Below, piece by piece: positions 1-4,521 of a stretch of DNA of 6,195 bases. This DNA comes from a bacterium (lineage in GTDB: Bacteria > Dependentiae > Babeliae > Babeliales > RVW-14). Numbering within the stretch: the first letter of the stretch is position 1; each line of letters opens with the position of its first letter. The notes under the pieces are model-generated. The model saw only the letters and a program-made list of their open reading frames with translations. It was not told the origin of the DNA and did not search any database. The stretch lies in NCBI GenBank assembly GCA_010027825.1, contig RGUK01000091.1, positions 1 to 6,195 on the forward strand, given 5' to 3'. Position numbers and translations under genes: made by a program.

Positions 1-72
1 CTCGCCGCCCAAACCAACGACGAGGCCGATGCCGTCCAGTTCCTCGCCCCGCCCGTGCCGGAGAATATCTAA
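1..72 (+). CDS. C-terminal end of a gene truncated by the window edge
   Basis: The first reading frame is open from the window edge to a TAA at 70-72 and encodes the last 23 residues of a protein, ending PPVPENI. Almost every codon in this frame ends in G or C, as expected for a coding frame in this GC-rich DNA. The second frame is also open here but gives a Ser/Pro/Arg-rich product typical of a shadow. The fragment is acidic (NDEADA) and has no recognisable motif. By position before a lysis region it could be the end of a virion structural gene, but that is inference only. Confidence 0.6.
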   Translation, partial: LAAQTNDEADAVQFLAPPVPENI

Positions 73-91
73 CGCGCGAAACTTATCAAAA

Positions 92-274
92 ATGATCATT
101 ACGGCAAACAAAACGCACAATTTGAAAACCCGCAGTACCCTCGGGGAAACGGCCCCCCTCATCCAAAAAGGTGAGGGTGTGTTTTCGCAAATTCGATACC
201 TTTTCCCAGCCTTCCTAGCTGGCATGGCCTCCGTCATCTGGCCGCCTGCAATACAGGATTTTTATCAAAAATGA
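92..274 (+). CDS. doubtful 60-aa hypothetical ORF
   Basis: An ATG at 92 opens a 60-codon frame ending at TGA 272-274, which overlaps the ATG of the next gene by four bases (ATGA), the junction style used by most genes in this window. The predicted protein has a basic N-terminal half (MIITANKTHN) and a hydrophobic stretch around residues 36-51 (YLFPAFLAGMASVIWP) that could be membrane-associated. Against it: there is no Shine-Dalgarno sequence, codon third positions are not clearly GC-biased, a terminator-like hairpin lies inside the frame, and no family is recognised. It may be non-coding spacer with a chance open frame. Confidence 0.3.
   Translation: MIITANKTHNLKTRSTLGETAPLIQKGEGVFSQIRYLFPAFLAGMASVIWPPAIQDFYQK
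156..185 (+). terminator. terminator-like hairpin after the first gene
   Basis: CCCTCA-T-CC (156-164) can pair with GGTGAGGG (170-177): eight base pairs with one bulged T and an AAAAA loop. A U-rich but interrupted tail, TGTGTTTT (178-185), follows. It lies 84 bases after the stop at 72, so it could end the upstream transcript. The imperfect U-tract and its position inside a possible small ORF keep confidence low. Confidence 0.35.
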
Positions 275-477
275 ACATCACCTACACCTTCCTCGCCGAG
301 GCGGAACACAACGGCGTAAAGACCGTCAACGCCGCTTCGACCACGTCCGAATCTTTGGCCGAGGTCGTGCAATCCTTCGAGTATTTTTTGAAGGGGGCGG
401 GGTTTTATTTTCATTCGTTAGAGGTTCATGCCACTGACCCCGACGCTCCTGAACCCCTGAATCCCTTAACCCCTTAA
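271..477 (+). CDS. small hypothetical protein, 68 aa
   Basis: ATG at 271 to TAA at 475-477. The product is acidic and soluble, with no signal peptide or clear membrane segment. Residues about 2-10 (NITYTFLAE) look like a beta-strand, residues 26-42 (SESLAEVVQSFEYFLKGA) like an amphipathic helix, and FYFHSLEV like a second strand, so a small alpha/beta fold is plausible. The last residues (PEPLNPLTP) are encoded by the beginning of an 8-bp tandem repeat that runs past the stop codon. No Shine-Dalgarno sequence is visible before the ATG; the leader TTATCAAAA is shared with the copy at 83-91. I do not recognise the family. Small proteins of this kind are common in phage accessory gene strings. 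Confidence 0.6.
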   Translation: MNITYTFLAEAEHNGVKTVNAASTTSESLAEVVQSFEYFLKGAGFYFHSLEVHATDPDAPEPLNPLTP

Positions 478-486
478 TCCCTTCTG
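447..486 (+). repeat. degenerate tandem repeat, five 8-bp units
   Basis: The units read TCCTGAAC, CCCTGAAT, CCCTTAAC, CCCTTAAT and CCCTTCTG at 447-486. The last eight bases diverge. The period of eight is not a multiple of three, so this is a DNA-level or RNA-level pattern and not a protein repeat. It contains the TAA stop of the 68-aa gene and ends three bases before the ATG of the next gene at 490. Confidence 0.7.
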
Positions 487-489
487 ACC

Positions 490-642
490 ATGGAACCAAC
501 GCAAAAGACGGAGTGGGGAGAGCTCATGTCCATCCTGCGCTGGATGGAGCAGGAAGGGCTGGTGGAGCTGTACTATGACGACAAGGGCCGGGAGTGTGTG
601 CGTATCACGCCGGAAGGCGAGAAGTTTGAGTTTGCCCCGTGA
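490..642 (+). CDS. 50-aa winged-helix-like protein
   Basis: ATG at 490 to TGA at 640-642. An in-frame TAA at 475-477 leaves only twelve bases upstream, so 490 is the only ATG available before the internal ATG at 526. The layout resembles the second half of a winged-helix domain: a helix with Trp and acidic residues (WGELMSILRWMEQEGLVEL, about residues 9-27), a turn with a short strand (YYDDKGRE), and a second strand ending in ITPEGEKF, a wording common in small winged-helix regulators. The first helices of a full domain are missing, so it is either a minimal wing-containing protein or a decayed relative. The start has no Shine-Dalgarno sequence. Function is unknown; DNA binding or an accessory role is inferred from fold resemblance only. 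Confidence 0.6.
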   Translation: MEPTQKTEWGELMSILRWMEQEGLVELYYDDKGRECVRITPEGEKFEFAP

Positions 643-670
643 GCGTAATCGTAAACCTTAACGATCCGCC

Positions 671-934
671 ATGCCTCCCAAAAACCTTTCTGCCGACATC
701 CACGGCCTGGATAAGCGGATCACCACGATTGAGACCAACCAGCGCTGGATCATGGAGCAGGTCACCGAAATCAAGGACCTCCTTAAGGTGAAGCTAACCC
801 ACCTGGAGGAATCCGTGACCAAGCTGGAATCAGACGCCAACAGCCTAAAAACCAAGCTCTGGCTGGCTTGGGTGGTGCTGACGGCCGCCGTTTCCACCGC
901 CTCTACGCTCTTTGCCCGCAAGCTGGGGCTATAA
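671..934 (+). CDS. XhlA-like coiled-coil protein with C-terminal membrane anchor (holin-associated candidate)
   Basis: ATG at 671 to TAA at 932-934, 87 aa. An in-frame TAA at 659-661 makes this ATG the only reasonable start. Residues about 10-62 form a long heptad-like amphipathic helix (LDKRITTIETNQRWIMEQVT and onward, with hydrophobic residues every three to four positions). Residues 63-82 (LWLAWVVLTAAVSTASTLFA) form one membrane segment, followed by a short basic tail RKLGL. This arrangement, an N-terminal coiled coil with a single C-terminal transmembrane helix in about 90 residues, is that of the phage XhlA/hemolysin family, which assists holin-mediated lysis at the inner membrane. The nearby endolysin and lipoprotein genes support a lysis role. 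The match is by architecture, and a different small membrane protein is possible. Confidence 0.65.
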   Translation: MPPKNLSADIHGLDKRITTIETNQRWIMEQVTEIKDLLKVKLTHLEESVTKLESDANSLKTKLWLAWVVLTAAVSTASTLFARKLGL

Positions 935-936
935 TT

Positions 937-1512
937 ATGGGCCAGGTTATTTATCCTGGTGTTTTCCCATTCTCATGCGAGGAGCCATATTTGCCGGAGT
1001 ATTTTATTTTTAATTCGACGCTGGAACAGGCTATGAAAATGTATTGGCGCGTCAAAACATGGAGGGTCACCGTGACGGTATCCGGCAGGACGGTAGGTGG
1101 AATTTCCAACGGACAGTATGTGGAATATTTCTATAAGGATGCCGAATCGGAGGAGGATCTTGTCTGTCCCGGTGTGGGGCTAGTCTTATCAGACCCCTGG
1201 GGGAATATAGGGGGTGAATTTGCTTTTCAACTTTTCCCAAACACAAACGGAACCAGCCTGGCTGCTTTTTTTCTTTTTAAGCCAGGGGATGACTCCGGCG
1301 AATATGTCATATCGTCCATCCAAAATACATTTTTCAACACGCTGGGTGGTCAGATTTCCCTGGAAAACTTCGGGCCCGGCGGCACCTGTAATTTTTATAT
1401 TCCCAATAATTTGCTGCCTGAATACGGCGGCCTAGGCTTATCAATCCGCGCTCACGAATACTGGTCCTACGGTGGCACCTACGACACAGCTACCGGGGAA
1501 CCCGTTACCTAG
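937..1512 (+). CDS. hypothetical protein, 191 aa, AT-rich insert in the lysis region
   Basis: ATG at 937 to TAG at 1510-1512, starting two bases after the preceding stop. A TTG at 868 would extend the frame by 23 codons, but that extension lies inside the previous gene and reads as a shadow. The protein has no signal peptide or strong membrane segment. It is rich in aromatic residues, Gly, Asn and Thr with alternating hydrophobic patterns (for example WRVTVTVSGRTVGG, GEFAFQLFPNTNG, GTCNFYIPNN), which suggests mainly beta structure. Only two or three Cys are present. Hand counting gives about 47 percent GC over 961-1440, clearly below its neighbours, pointing to separate acquisition. I do not recognise the family; a virion surface or receptor-binding role would suit the composition but is speculation. 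Confidence 0.75.
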   Translation: MGQVIYPGVFPFSCEEPYLPEYFIFNSTLEQAMKMYWRVKTWRVTVTVSGRTVGGISNGQYVEYFYKDAESEEDLVCPGVGLVLSDPWGNIGGEFAFQLFPNTNGTSLAAFFLFKPGDDSGEYVISSIQNTFFNTLGGQISLENFGPGGTCNFYIPNNLLPEYGGLGLSIRAHEYWSYGGTYDTATGEPVT

Positions 1513-1520
1513 CCTTTGAC

Positions 1521-1536
1521 ATGCCCGGCTGGGCAT
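1521..1536 (+). promoter_or_regulatory. hairpin overlapping the start codon of the 57-aa holin candidate
   Basis: ATGCCC (1521-1526), loop GGCT, and GGGCAT (1531-1536) form a perfect 6-bp stem. The right arm includes the first two bases of the ATG at 1535-1537, so the fold would hide the start codon. The upstream ATG at 1521 opens a seven-codon frame, MPGWAWT, ending at TAA 1542-1544, which overlaps the true start in another frame. Both features could restrain translation. Function is inferred, not shown. Confidence 0.4.
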
Positions 1537-1708
1537 GGACGTAACCTCCTTAATCTCAAACATCGTTACCAACTGGCAGTCATATCTCGGCGTCATCACC
1601 GCCGTGCTGGGCGCGGCCATCGCCGTGGCCACCATTATCCCCGGCGACGAGCCTGAAAAGACGCTCCAAAAGATCGTCGATTTTATTTCGCAAATCTCCC
1701 GCAAATAG
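1535..1708 (+). CDS. 57-aa single-TM protein, holin candidate
   Basis: ATG at 1535 to TAG at 1706-1708. The product starts with a short polar amphipathic segment (MDVTSLISNIVTNWQ), crosses the membrane once at about residues 17-35 (YLGVITAVLGAAIAVATII), and ends in a charged amphipathic helix after a Pro-Gly break (PGDEPEKTLQKIVDFISQIS). Small one-TM proteins with a PGD-type turn and a short helical tail occur in many phage lysis regions. Position, between an XhlA-like gene and spanin and endolysin genes, makes a holin or holin-like role the best guess; it would permeabilise the inner membrane at a programmed time. No clear Shine-Dalgarno sequence is visible, and the start sits in a hairpin, so translation may be weak or regulated. 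The next gene begins nine bases after the stop. Confidence 0.65.
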   Translation: MDVTSLISNIVTNWQSYLGVITAVLGAAIAVATIIPGDEPEKTLQKIVDFISQISRK

Positions 1709-1717
1709 GGGGAGGGG

Positions 1718-1894
1718 ATGATCGCCGGTGCCATCACATTCCTGGGCACGCTGGCGGCAATGGTTCTCTGGTGGATGCAAAACCGCGGGAAAAACAAAAC
1801 AGAGTATCGTGATGCCGTCATCGAGGCCGAGCGCCGCAAGCGCGATCAGACGATTGATTCTTGGTGGACTCGCCGGCCTCCTGCTGGCTCTTAA
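1718..1894 (+). CDS. 58-aa membrane protein, candidate inner-membrane spanin (Rz-like)
   Basis: ATG at 1718 to TAA at 1892-1894, preceded by a strong purine-rich ribosome site (GGGGGAGGGG) directly before the start. Residues about 3-20 (AGAITFLGTLAAMVLWWM) are one membrane segment. The remainder is a highly charged probable helix (NRGKNKTEYRDAVIEAERRK, then RDQTIDSWW), with a short Arg/Pro tail. An N-terminal TM helix followed by a periplasmic coiled-coil-like stretch is the plan of inner-membrane spanin subunits, which join an outer-membrane lipoprotein to fuse the two membranes at the end of lysis. The following lipoprotein gene starts inside this one, the classical Rz/Rz1 arrangement. It is much shorter than lambda Rz (about 150 aa), so the spanin call rests mainly on context. 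Confidence 0.6.
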   Translation: MIAGAITFLGTLAAMVLWWMQNRGKNKTEYRDAVIEAERRKRDQTIDSWWTRRPPAGS

Positions 1895-2108
1895 TTTAAA
1901 CGGCTGTGCCACCGTCACGCCGATTGCGGACGGCCCGCCTCCGCGCCCGGAGACGATCGAGGCGCTCATCTACGATTGGGACAAAATCGAAAAAGTCAGC
2001 GGCCCGGCTCCGTCCGCTTACCGCGACCAGTATGTCGCCGCGCTTAAGGCGCTATCTGCAAGCCTGGCTGAAACAGAGCGCTGGCGCGCACGAGCGGAAA
2101 CCAAGTGA
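1812..2108 (+). CDS. lipoprotein, candidate outer-membrane spanin (Rz1-like), overlapping the previous gene
   Basis: ATG at 1812 to TGA at 2106-2108, 98 aa. The signal peptide has a basic n-region (R5, R13, R14), a hydrophobic core LILGGLAGLLLAL (15-27) and a lipobox ending LNGC with the acylated cysteine at residue 32, so the mature lipoprotein is about 67 aa. Ala at +2 favours sorting to the outer membrane. Mature residues begin with a Pro-rich piece (ADGPPPRPE), as in Rz1 proteins, and end in a helical stretch (YRDQYVAALKALSASLAETE). The first 83 bases overlap the preceding gene in another frame. A GTG at 1809 and a TTG at 1854 are alternative starts; the TTG would remove the basic residues. 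The stop overlaps the GTG of the endolysin gene. The lipoprotein call is firm; spanin function is inferred. Confidence 0.7.
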   Translation: MPSSRPSAASAIRRLILGGLAGLLLALNLNGCATVTPIADGPPPRPETIEALIYDWDKIEKVSGPAPSAYRDQYVAALKALSASLAETERWRARAETK

Positions 2109-2656
2109 ACACGCTTCTGGAGATTAGCAGCCGCACGCTGAAAACCGTCTCCACGTTGGAGCTGCAATTCCAACGGCGCGTCCGGCAGTGGCTGGATGAG
2201 ATGATCCAGACGGGCATTCAGCCGCTGATCTACTGCGGCTTCCGCAGTTTTGAGGAGCAGAGCGCATTGTACGCCAAGGGTAGGACGGCTCCCGGATCAA
2301 TCGTCACCAAGGCCAGGGCCGGGGAGAGCTATCACAACTACGGCCTTGCCTTTGATTGGGTGCCGGTAAAACCCACGCCCAAGGATCCAAAAATGTTTAC
2401 GGCCGATTGGGATGACCAGACGGCCTACAAGGTGGGGGAGCAGGCCGGCATCACTTTCAACCTGGTTGCGATTAGCTGGGAAAATGGTCACCTTCAGGAC
2501 GGCCGCTATAAGACCTGGCGGGATATTCCAGGGGCAGGGGACAGCCCCGGCACCATCGTGGCGGAGCGTAACCGGCAAAAGATGCAGGCCGAAAACAGCC
2601 GCGAGACCAGTGGTGGTACAAAGCAGCTTCGTAAGGTGGGGATCCGTAAACCATGA
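2105..2656 (+). CDS. M15-family endolysin (L-alanyl-D-glutamate peptidase-like)
   Basis: GTG at 2105 to TGA at 2654-2656, 183 aa, starting within GTGA shared with the preceding stop. The catalytic domain covers about residues 20-140. CGFRSFEEQSALYAKGRT (44-61) is the substrate-side motif of this family, with R47. SYHNYGLAFDW (75-85) is the SxHxxGxAxD zinc motif with H77 and D84, and H129 in WENGHLQD is the third zinc ligand, with E126 three residues before it as the probable catalytic acid. The spacing matches the phage peptidases related to Ply500 and CwlK, which cut the L-Ala to D-Glu bond in peptidoglycan. No signal peptide is present, so export would rely on a holin. Residues 140-183 are a polar, Arg/Lys-rich tail without a recognised cell-wall-binding domain. 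Confidence 0.88.
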   Translation: MNTLLEISSRTLKTVSTLELQFQRRVRQWLDEMIQTGIQPLIYCGFRSFEEQSALYAKGRTAPGSIVTKARAGESYHNYGLAFDWVPVKPTPKDPKMFTADWDDQTAYKVGEQAGITFNLVAISWENGHLQDGRYKTWRDIPGAGDSPGTIVAERNRQKMQAENSRETSGGTKQLRKVGIRKP

Positions 2657-2991
2657 CGCCGCCCGTCATGCCGCCGATGAGCAAGGAGCACGAGCTGCAT
2701 CTGGCCTCCATTATGGAGGCGTTCGTGAAGGATTTTTCCAAGAAATACCGCAAGGGGCAGGAGGAGCATGGCGGGGCGCTGTGGATGCGGCCGTGCTGGA
2801 GCGATGCCATCAGCGAGGTGCTGGACCTCGTGGCTTACGTTTACACGCACAAGGTGCAGCTGGCCGTCATTGCGGACCTGGCGCTCAAGGGTGCGGCCGA
2901 TAAATCCGTGGCGGCGGCCGATGCCAGGGAATCATGCGTCCGGATCCTGCAGATTCTGCAAGGGCTTCCCGGATACCAAGACAAGAAGTAA
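2653..2991 (+). CDS. 112-aa MazG-like (all-alpha NTP pyrophosphohydrolase-like) protein
   Basis: ATG at 2653 to TAA at 2989-2991, overlapping the endolysin stop by four bases. ATGs at 2668 and 2677 are alternative starts that remove only a Pro-rich leader. The product appears all-helical. KKYRKGQEEHGGALWMRP (30-47) supplies an acidic E37/E38/H39 cluster, and DAISEVLDLVAY (51-62) gives an ExxD pair, E55 and D58, resembling the metal-binding helices of the MazG/all-alpha NTP pyrophosphohydrolase superfamily. Members hydrolyse nucleoside triphosphates to monophosphates and are common in phages. The first ExxE helix is not clear-cut, so the enzymatic call is moderate. A small hairpin lies just after the stop. 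Confidence 0.6.
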   Translation: MTPPVMPPMSKEHELHLASIMEAFVKDFSKKYRKGQEEHGGALWMRPCWSDAISEVLDLVAYVYTHKVQLAVIADLALKGAADKSVAAADARESCVRILQILQGLPGYQDKK

Positions 2992-2992
2992 G

Positions 2993-3008
2993 AAGGCTTA
3001 CAAGCCTT
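2993..3008 (+). repeat. small inverted repeat in the 36-bp gap between genes
   Basis: AAGGCTT (2993-2999) and AAGCCTT (3002-3008) are perfect reverse complements separated by two bases; a realistic fold keeps five pairs with a six-base loop. No T-tract follows, so it is not a convincing terminator. It could stabilise a transcript end or attenuate reading into the phosphoesterase gene. Confidence 0.35.
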
Positions 3009-3027
3009 TGACACATCGAAAGAACGA

Positions 3028-3765
3028 GTGAACGTCGTCCGTAAGTGGAGACGCTGGATGGCGGTGGGCTGCACCCACGCCGGATTTATAGATCGCCCCG
3101 CGTGGGAACAGGTGCTGGCCTTCAAACGCCGTTGGCGCCCCGTGGAGACAATCCATTTAGGGGATTTTCTGGATACCGCCTGTTGGCGGGCTGGTGCCCG
3201 CAAGGATCCGGACGAGCCGGATCGCGCCGCCAGTTTTGCCGATGATTACCTGCATGGCATGACCCACCTCAAGGAGCTGGAGGTGACCACCTGCCTGCAG
3301 GGAAACCATGAAGCGAGGCTTTGGTCTCTGGTGCGCTCGCCATCCGCCGTGGTGGCCTATGCCGCAGAGCAGGGGACGCAGGCCATTGAGCAAACCATCA
3401 AAAAGCTAAAGGCCCGGCTGTTGCCCTACGACATCGAGGAGGGGCTTTTTCTTTTGGGCGATACCGTGTTCCTGCACGGCTTCCAGTGTTCCGTGAGCGC
3501 CGTGCGGGACACCGTGGAATCCGTCGGCAAAAACATCGTCATGGCGCACCTGCACCGGCCGGAGATAGCTCGGGGCAGGGTGCTGCGTTCCCCGGTGGGG
3601 ATCTGCGTGGGCACGCTGGCCAACATCGGAGCCATGGGCTACGCCCGCGCTCGGCGTGCCACGTACCAGTGGGGGCATGGCTTTGCCTACGGGGAATATT
3701 GCCACGATGCGTGCGTCAGCTGGCTGGCCACGCCGGTCAAGGGGGAGTGGAGGTTTCCGTTGTGA
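3028..3765 (+). CDS. calcineurin-like metallophosphoesterase
   Basis: GTG at 3028 to TGA at 3763-3765, 245 aa; an ATG at 3058 is possible but would start almost on the first motif. The metallophosphoesterase motifs occur in order: GCTH (14-17) at the usual GDxH position, GDFLD (45-49), GNHE (92-95), H150 in FLHGF, and AHLH (173-176) for the usual GHxH. These residues bind the two metal ions that hydrolyse phosphoesters. The first motif has Cys15 where Asp is usual, which could alter metal affinity; the other ligands are intact. No signal peptide is visible, so it acts in the cytoplasm. The substrate is unknown: phage members are suggested to act on nucleic-acid ends or nucleotides. The stop overlaps the next GTG, indicating a shared transcript. 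Confidence 0.85.
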   Translation: MNVVRKWRRWMAVGCTHAGFIDRPAWEQVLAFKRRWRPVETIHLGDFLDTACWRAGARKDPDEPDRAASFADDYLHGMTHLKELEVTTCLQGNHEARLWSLVRSPSAVVAYAAEQGTQAIEQTIKKLKARLLPYDIEEGLFLLGDTVFLHGFQCSVSAVRDTVESVGKNIVMAHLHRPEIARGRVLRSPVGICVGTLANIGAMGYARARRATYQWGHGFAYGEYCHDACVSWLATPVKGEWRFPL

Positions 3766-4046
3766 GCAAAAAGCCAGAGTGGGCGGAGGCGTTGGACCGG
3801 ATGCTGAGCCATCGGGTGGAGACCGTGCCGCCGGGGTGGAAAACGGCCCGGGAGGTGGGGGAGCAGATCGGGCTTTGCTATGAAATGGCCAAGCTGAGGT
3901 GCAGGGATCTGGTGGATGCGGGTTTGGCGGAACGGAAAGATTTCCGGGTGAAGTGGGGGAAGGGGATCCGGGGGCTTCCGCACTACCGGCTGGTTACTCC
4001 AGCGGAGACGCGGCGGCGTATTTGCGCGAAGGGTAGGCGCGGATGA
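3762..4046 (+). CDS. 94-aa winged helix-turn-helix-like protein
   Basis: GTG at 3762 to TGA at 4044-4046. GGAGG at 3749-3753, eight bases upstream, supports this start, which shares GTGA with the preceding stop; a GTG at 3747 is less likely. Residues 28-36 (TAREVGEQI) and 39-53 (CYEMAKLRCRDLVDA) form a helix-turn-helix, followed by GLAERKDF and a basic wing (RVKWGKGIRGLPHYRL, 62-77). This is the fold of small winged-helix DNA-binding proteins, here without an effector domain, so a phage regulator or accessory DNA-binding protein is likely. The C-terminus is very basic (RRRICAKGRRG). The last 53 bases run opposite the end of the minus-strand secreted-protein gene. Confidence 0.7.
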   Translation: MSKKPEWAEALDRMLSHRVETVPPGWKTAREVGEQIGLCYEMAKLRCRDLVDAGLAERKDFRVKWGKGIRGLPHYRLVTPAETRRRICAKGRRG

Positions 4047-4410
4047 GCTCTGGCGTGACTTGCCCATCCGAAAACCAGTTATAGACACGCCGGTTGCCCA
4101 GTCGCTCCACAACTTTTCCGCGCACCACGATGGCGGTCAGGGTCTCGCCTACCGCCACGTCCATGGCGGGAAAGTCCATCACCAGGTACTGCTTGTTATC
4201 ATGTTCCAGAACCATGACGGTTTTGTCCTCCAAAAAGCCCGTCACCATGGCTTCCGGCAGATAGGCCATGTTTTTGGTAAGGCCGGCCGGCGGGGTGGGC
4301 TGGGCGGCAGCCTGTGGAGAGGCAAGGGCTGGGGCCGCGTGCTCTGGCTTCGGCTCAGCCAGAACTACTGGGGCAAGGGATAAGATTAAAAGCGCCGATC
4401 TTAAAATCAT
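3994..4410 (-). CDS. secreted protein with Pro/Ala linker and small C-terminal domain (possible moron)
   Basis: On the minus strand, ATG at 4410-4408 to the stop at 3996-3994, 138 aa. Residues 1-18 (MILRSALLILSLAPVVLA) are a clear signal peptide with a probable cut after VLA. Residues 19-43 are a Pro/Ala-rich linker, and about 47-130 form a compact domain with strand-like segments (MVTGFLEDKTVMVLEHDNKQ, then QYLVMDFP and TAIVVRGKVVERL), perhaps a small beta-barrel. There is no lipobox or membrane anchor, so export to the periplasm is expected. It is the only minus-strand gene in the window and overlaps the plus-strand winged-helix gene end by 53 bases. An isolated, opposite-strand exported protein in phage DNA suggests a moron expressed in the lysogen. 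The family is not recognised. Confidence 0.75.
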   Translation of the reverse strand: MILRSALLILSLAPVVLAEPKPEHAAPALASPQAAAQPTPPAGLTKNMAYLPEAMVTGFLEDKTVMVLEHDNKQYLVMDFPAMDVAVGETLTAIVVRGKVVERLGNRRVYNWFSDGQVTPELIRAYPSRKYAAASPLE

Positions 4411-4474
4411 AATAAAGATTACCGCTCCATTGCCCTGCTAAATCAACCACAATCTATTAGCCCATAAGTGACAG

Positions 4475-4500
4475 GCCCTTGCGCGGGGGCGTTTGCTTTT
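4475..4500 (+). terminator. weak terminator-like hairpin in the divergent intergenic region
   Basis: GCCCT (4475-4479) can pair with GGGGC (4486-4490), four GC pairs plus one T-G wobble, around loop TGCGCG. It is followed by GTTTGCTTTT (4491-4500). It would stop plus-strand transcription coming from the winged-helix gene side before the next gene run. The stem is short and the tail is interrupted. Confidence 0.3.
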
Positions 4501-4521
4501 GCCGATTGAGGCCGTTACAAT
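4493..4521 (+). promoter_or_regulatory. candidate sigma-70-type promoter of the downstream gene run
   Basis: TTGCTT (4493-4498), a 17-bp spacer and TACAAT (4516-4521). The -10 matches five of six consensus bases and the -35 three of six. A start point near 4528 would lie four bases before the ATG at 4532 but after the ATG at 4520, so the choice of promoter bears on which ATG is used. It is in the expected place, upstream of the first gene after the divergent gap. Confidence 0.4.

Larger units (their letters stand above)
83..278 (+). repeat. 17-bp direct repeat pair (83-99 and 262-278), 16/17 identical
   Basis: TTATCAAAAATGATCAT at 83-99 recurs as TTATCAAAAATGAACAT at 262-278, 179 bp apart. 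Both copies contain an ATG at the same internal position (92-94 and 271-273), and each ATG opens a reading frame. The start region of the 68-aa gene is therefore duplicated. The 179 bp between equivalent points could be an insertion or a duplication remnant. Confidence 0.65.

Noticed and set aside
868..936. TTG-started extension of the 191-aa gene
   Set aside because: It lies wholly inside the XhlA-like gene in another frame and encodes a non-descript Arg-rich stretch; ATG 937 is better placed.
1441..1969. Long minus-strand open frames opposite the holin, spanin and lipoprotein genes
   Set aside because: They oppose genes with clear TM, lipobox and start signals, and their products are low-complexity Arg/Ser/Pro/Gly mixtures typical of shadows in GC-rich DNA.
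2297..2850. Several overlapping minus-strand frames opposite the endolysin and MazG-like genes
   Set aside because: The plus-strand endolysin motifs are unambiguous, and these frames have no recognisable domains or start signals.
1511..3013. AGCCTTTGACA found at 1511-1521 and 3003-3013, each containing TTGACA
   Set aside because: No acceptable -10 lies 16-18 bases downstream of either, and a shared 11-mer is expected by chance several times in a window this size.
4381..4403. Inverted repeat TAAGAT/ATCTTA with an 11-base loop
   Set aside because: It lies within the signal-peptide codons of the minus-strand gene, the stem is AT-rich and short, and chance is likely.
4411..4460. Minus-strand promoter for the secreted protein (TTGATT with TAATCT)
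   Set aside because: Spacing is 19 bases and the -10 matches only three consensus positions, so it is too weak to list.
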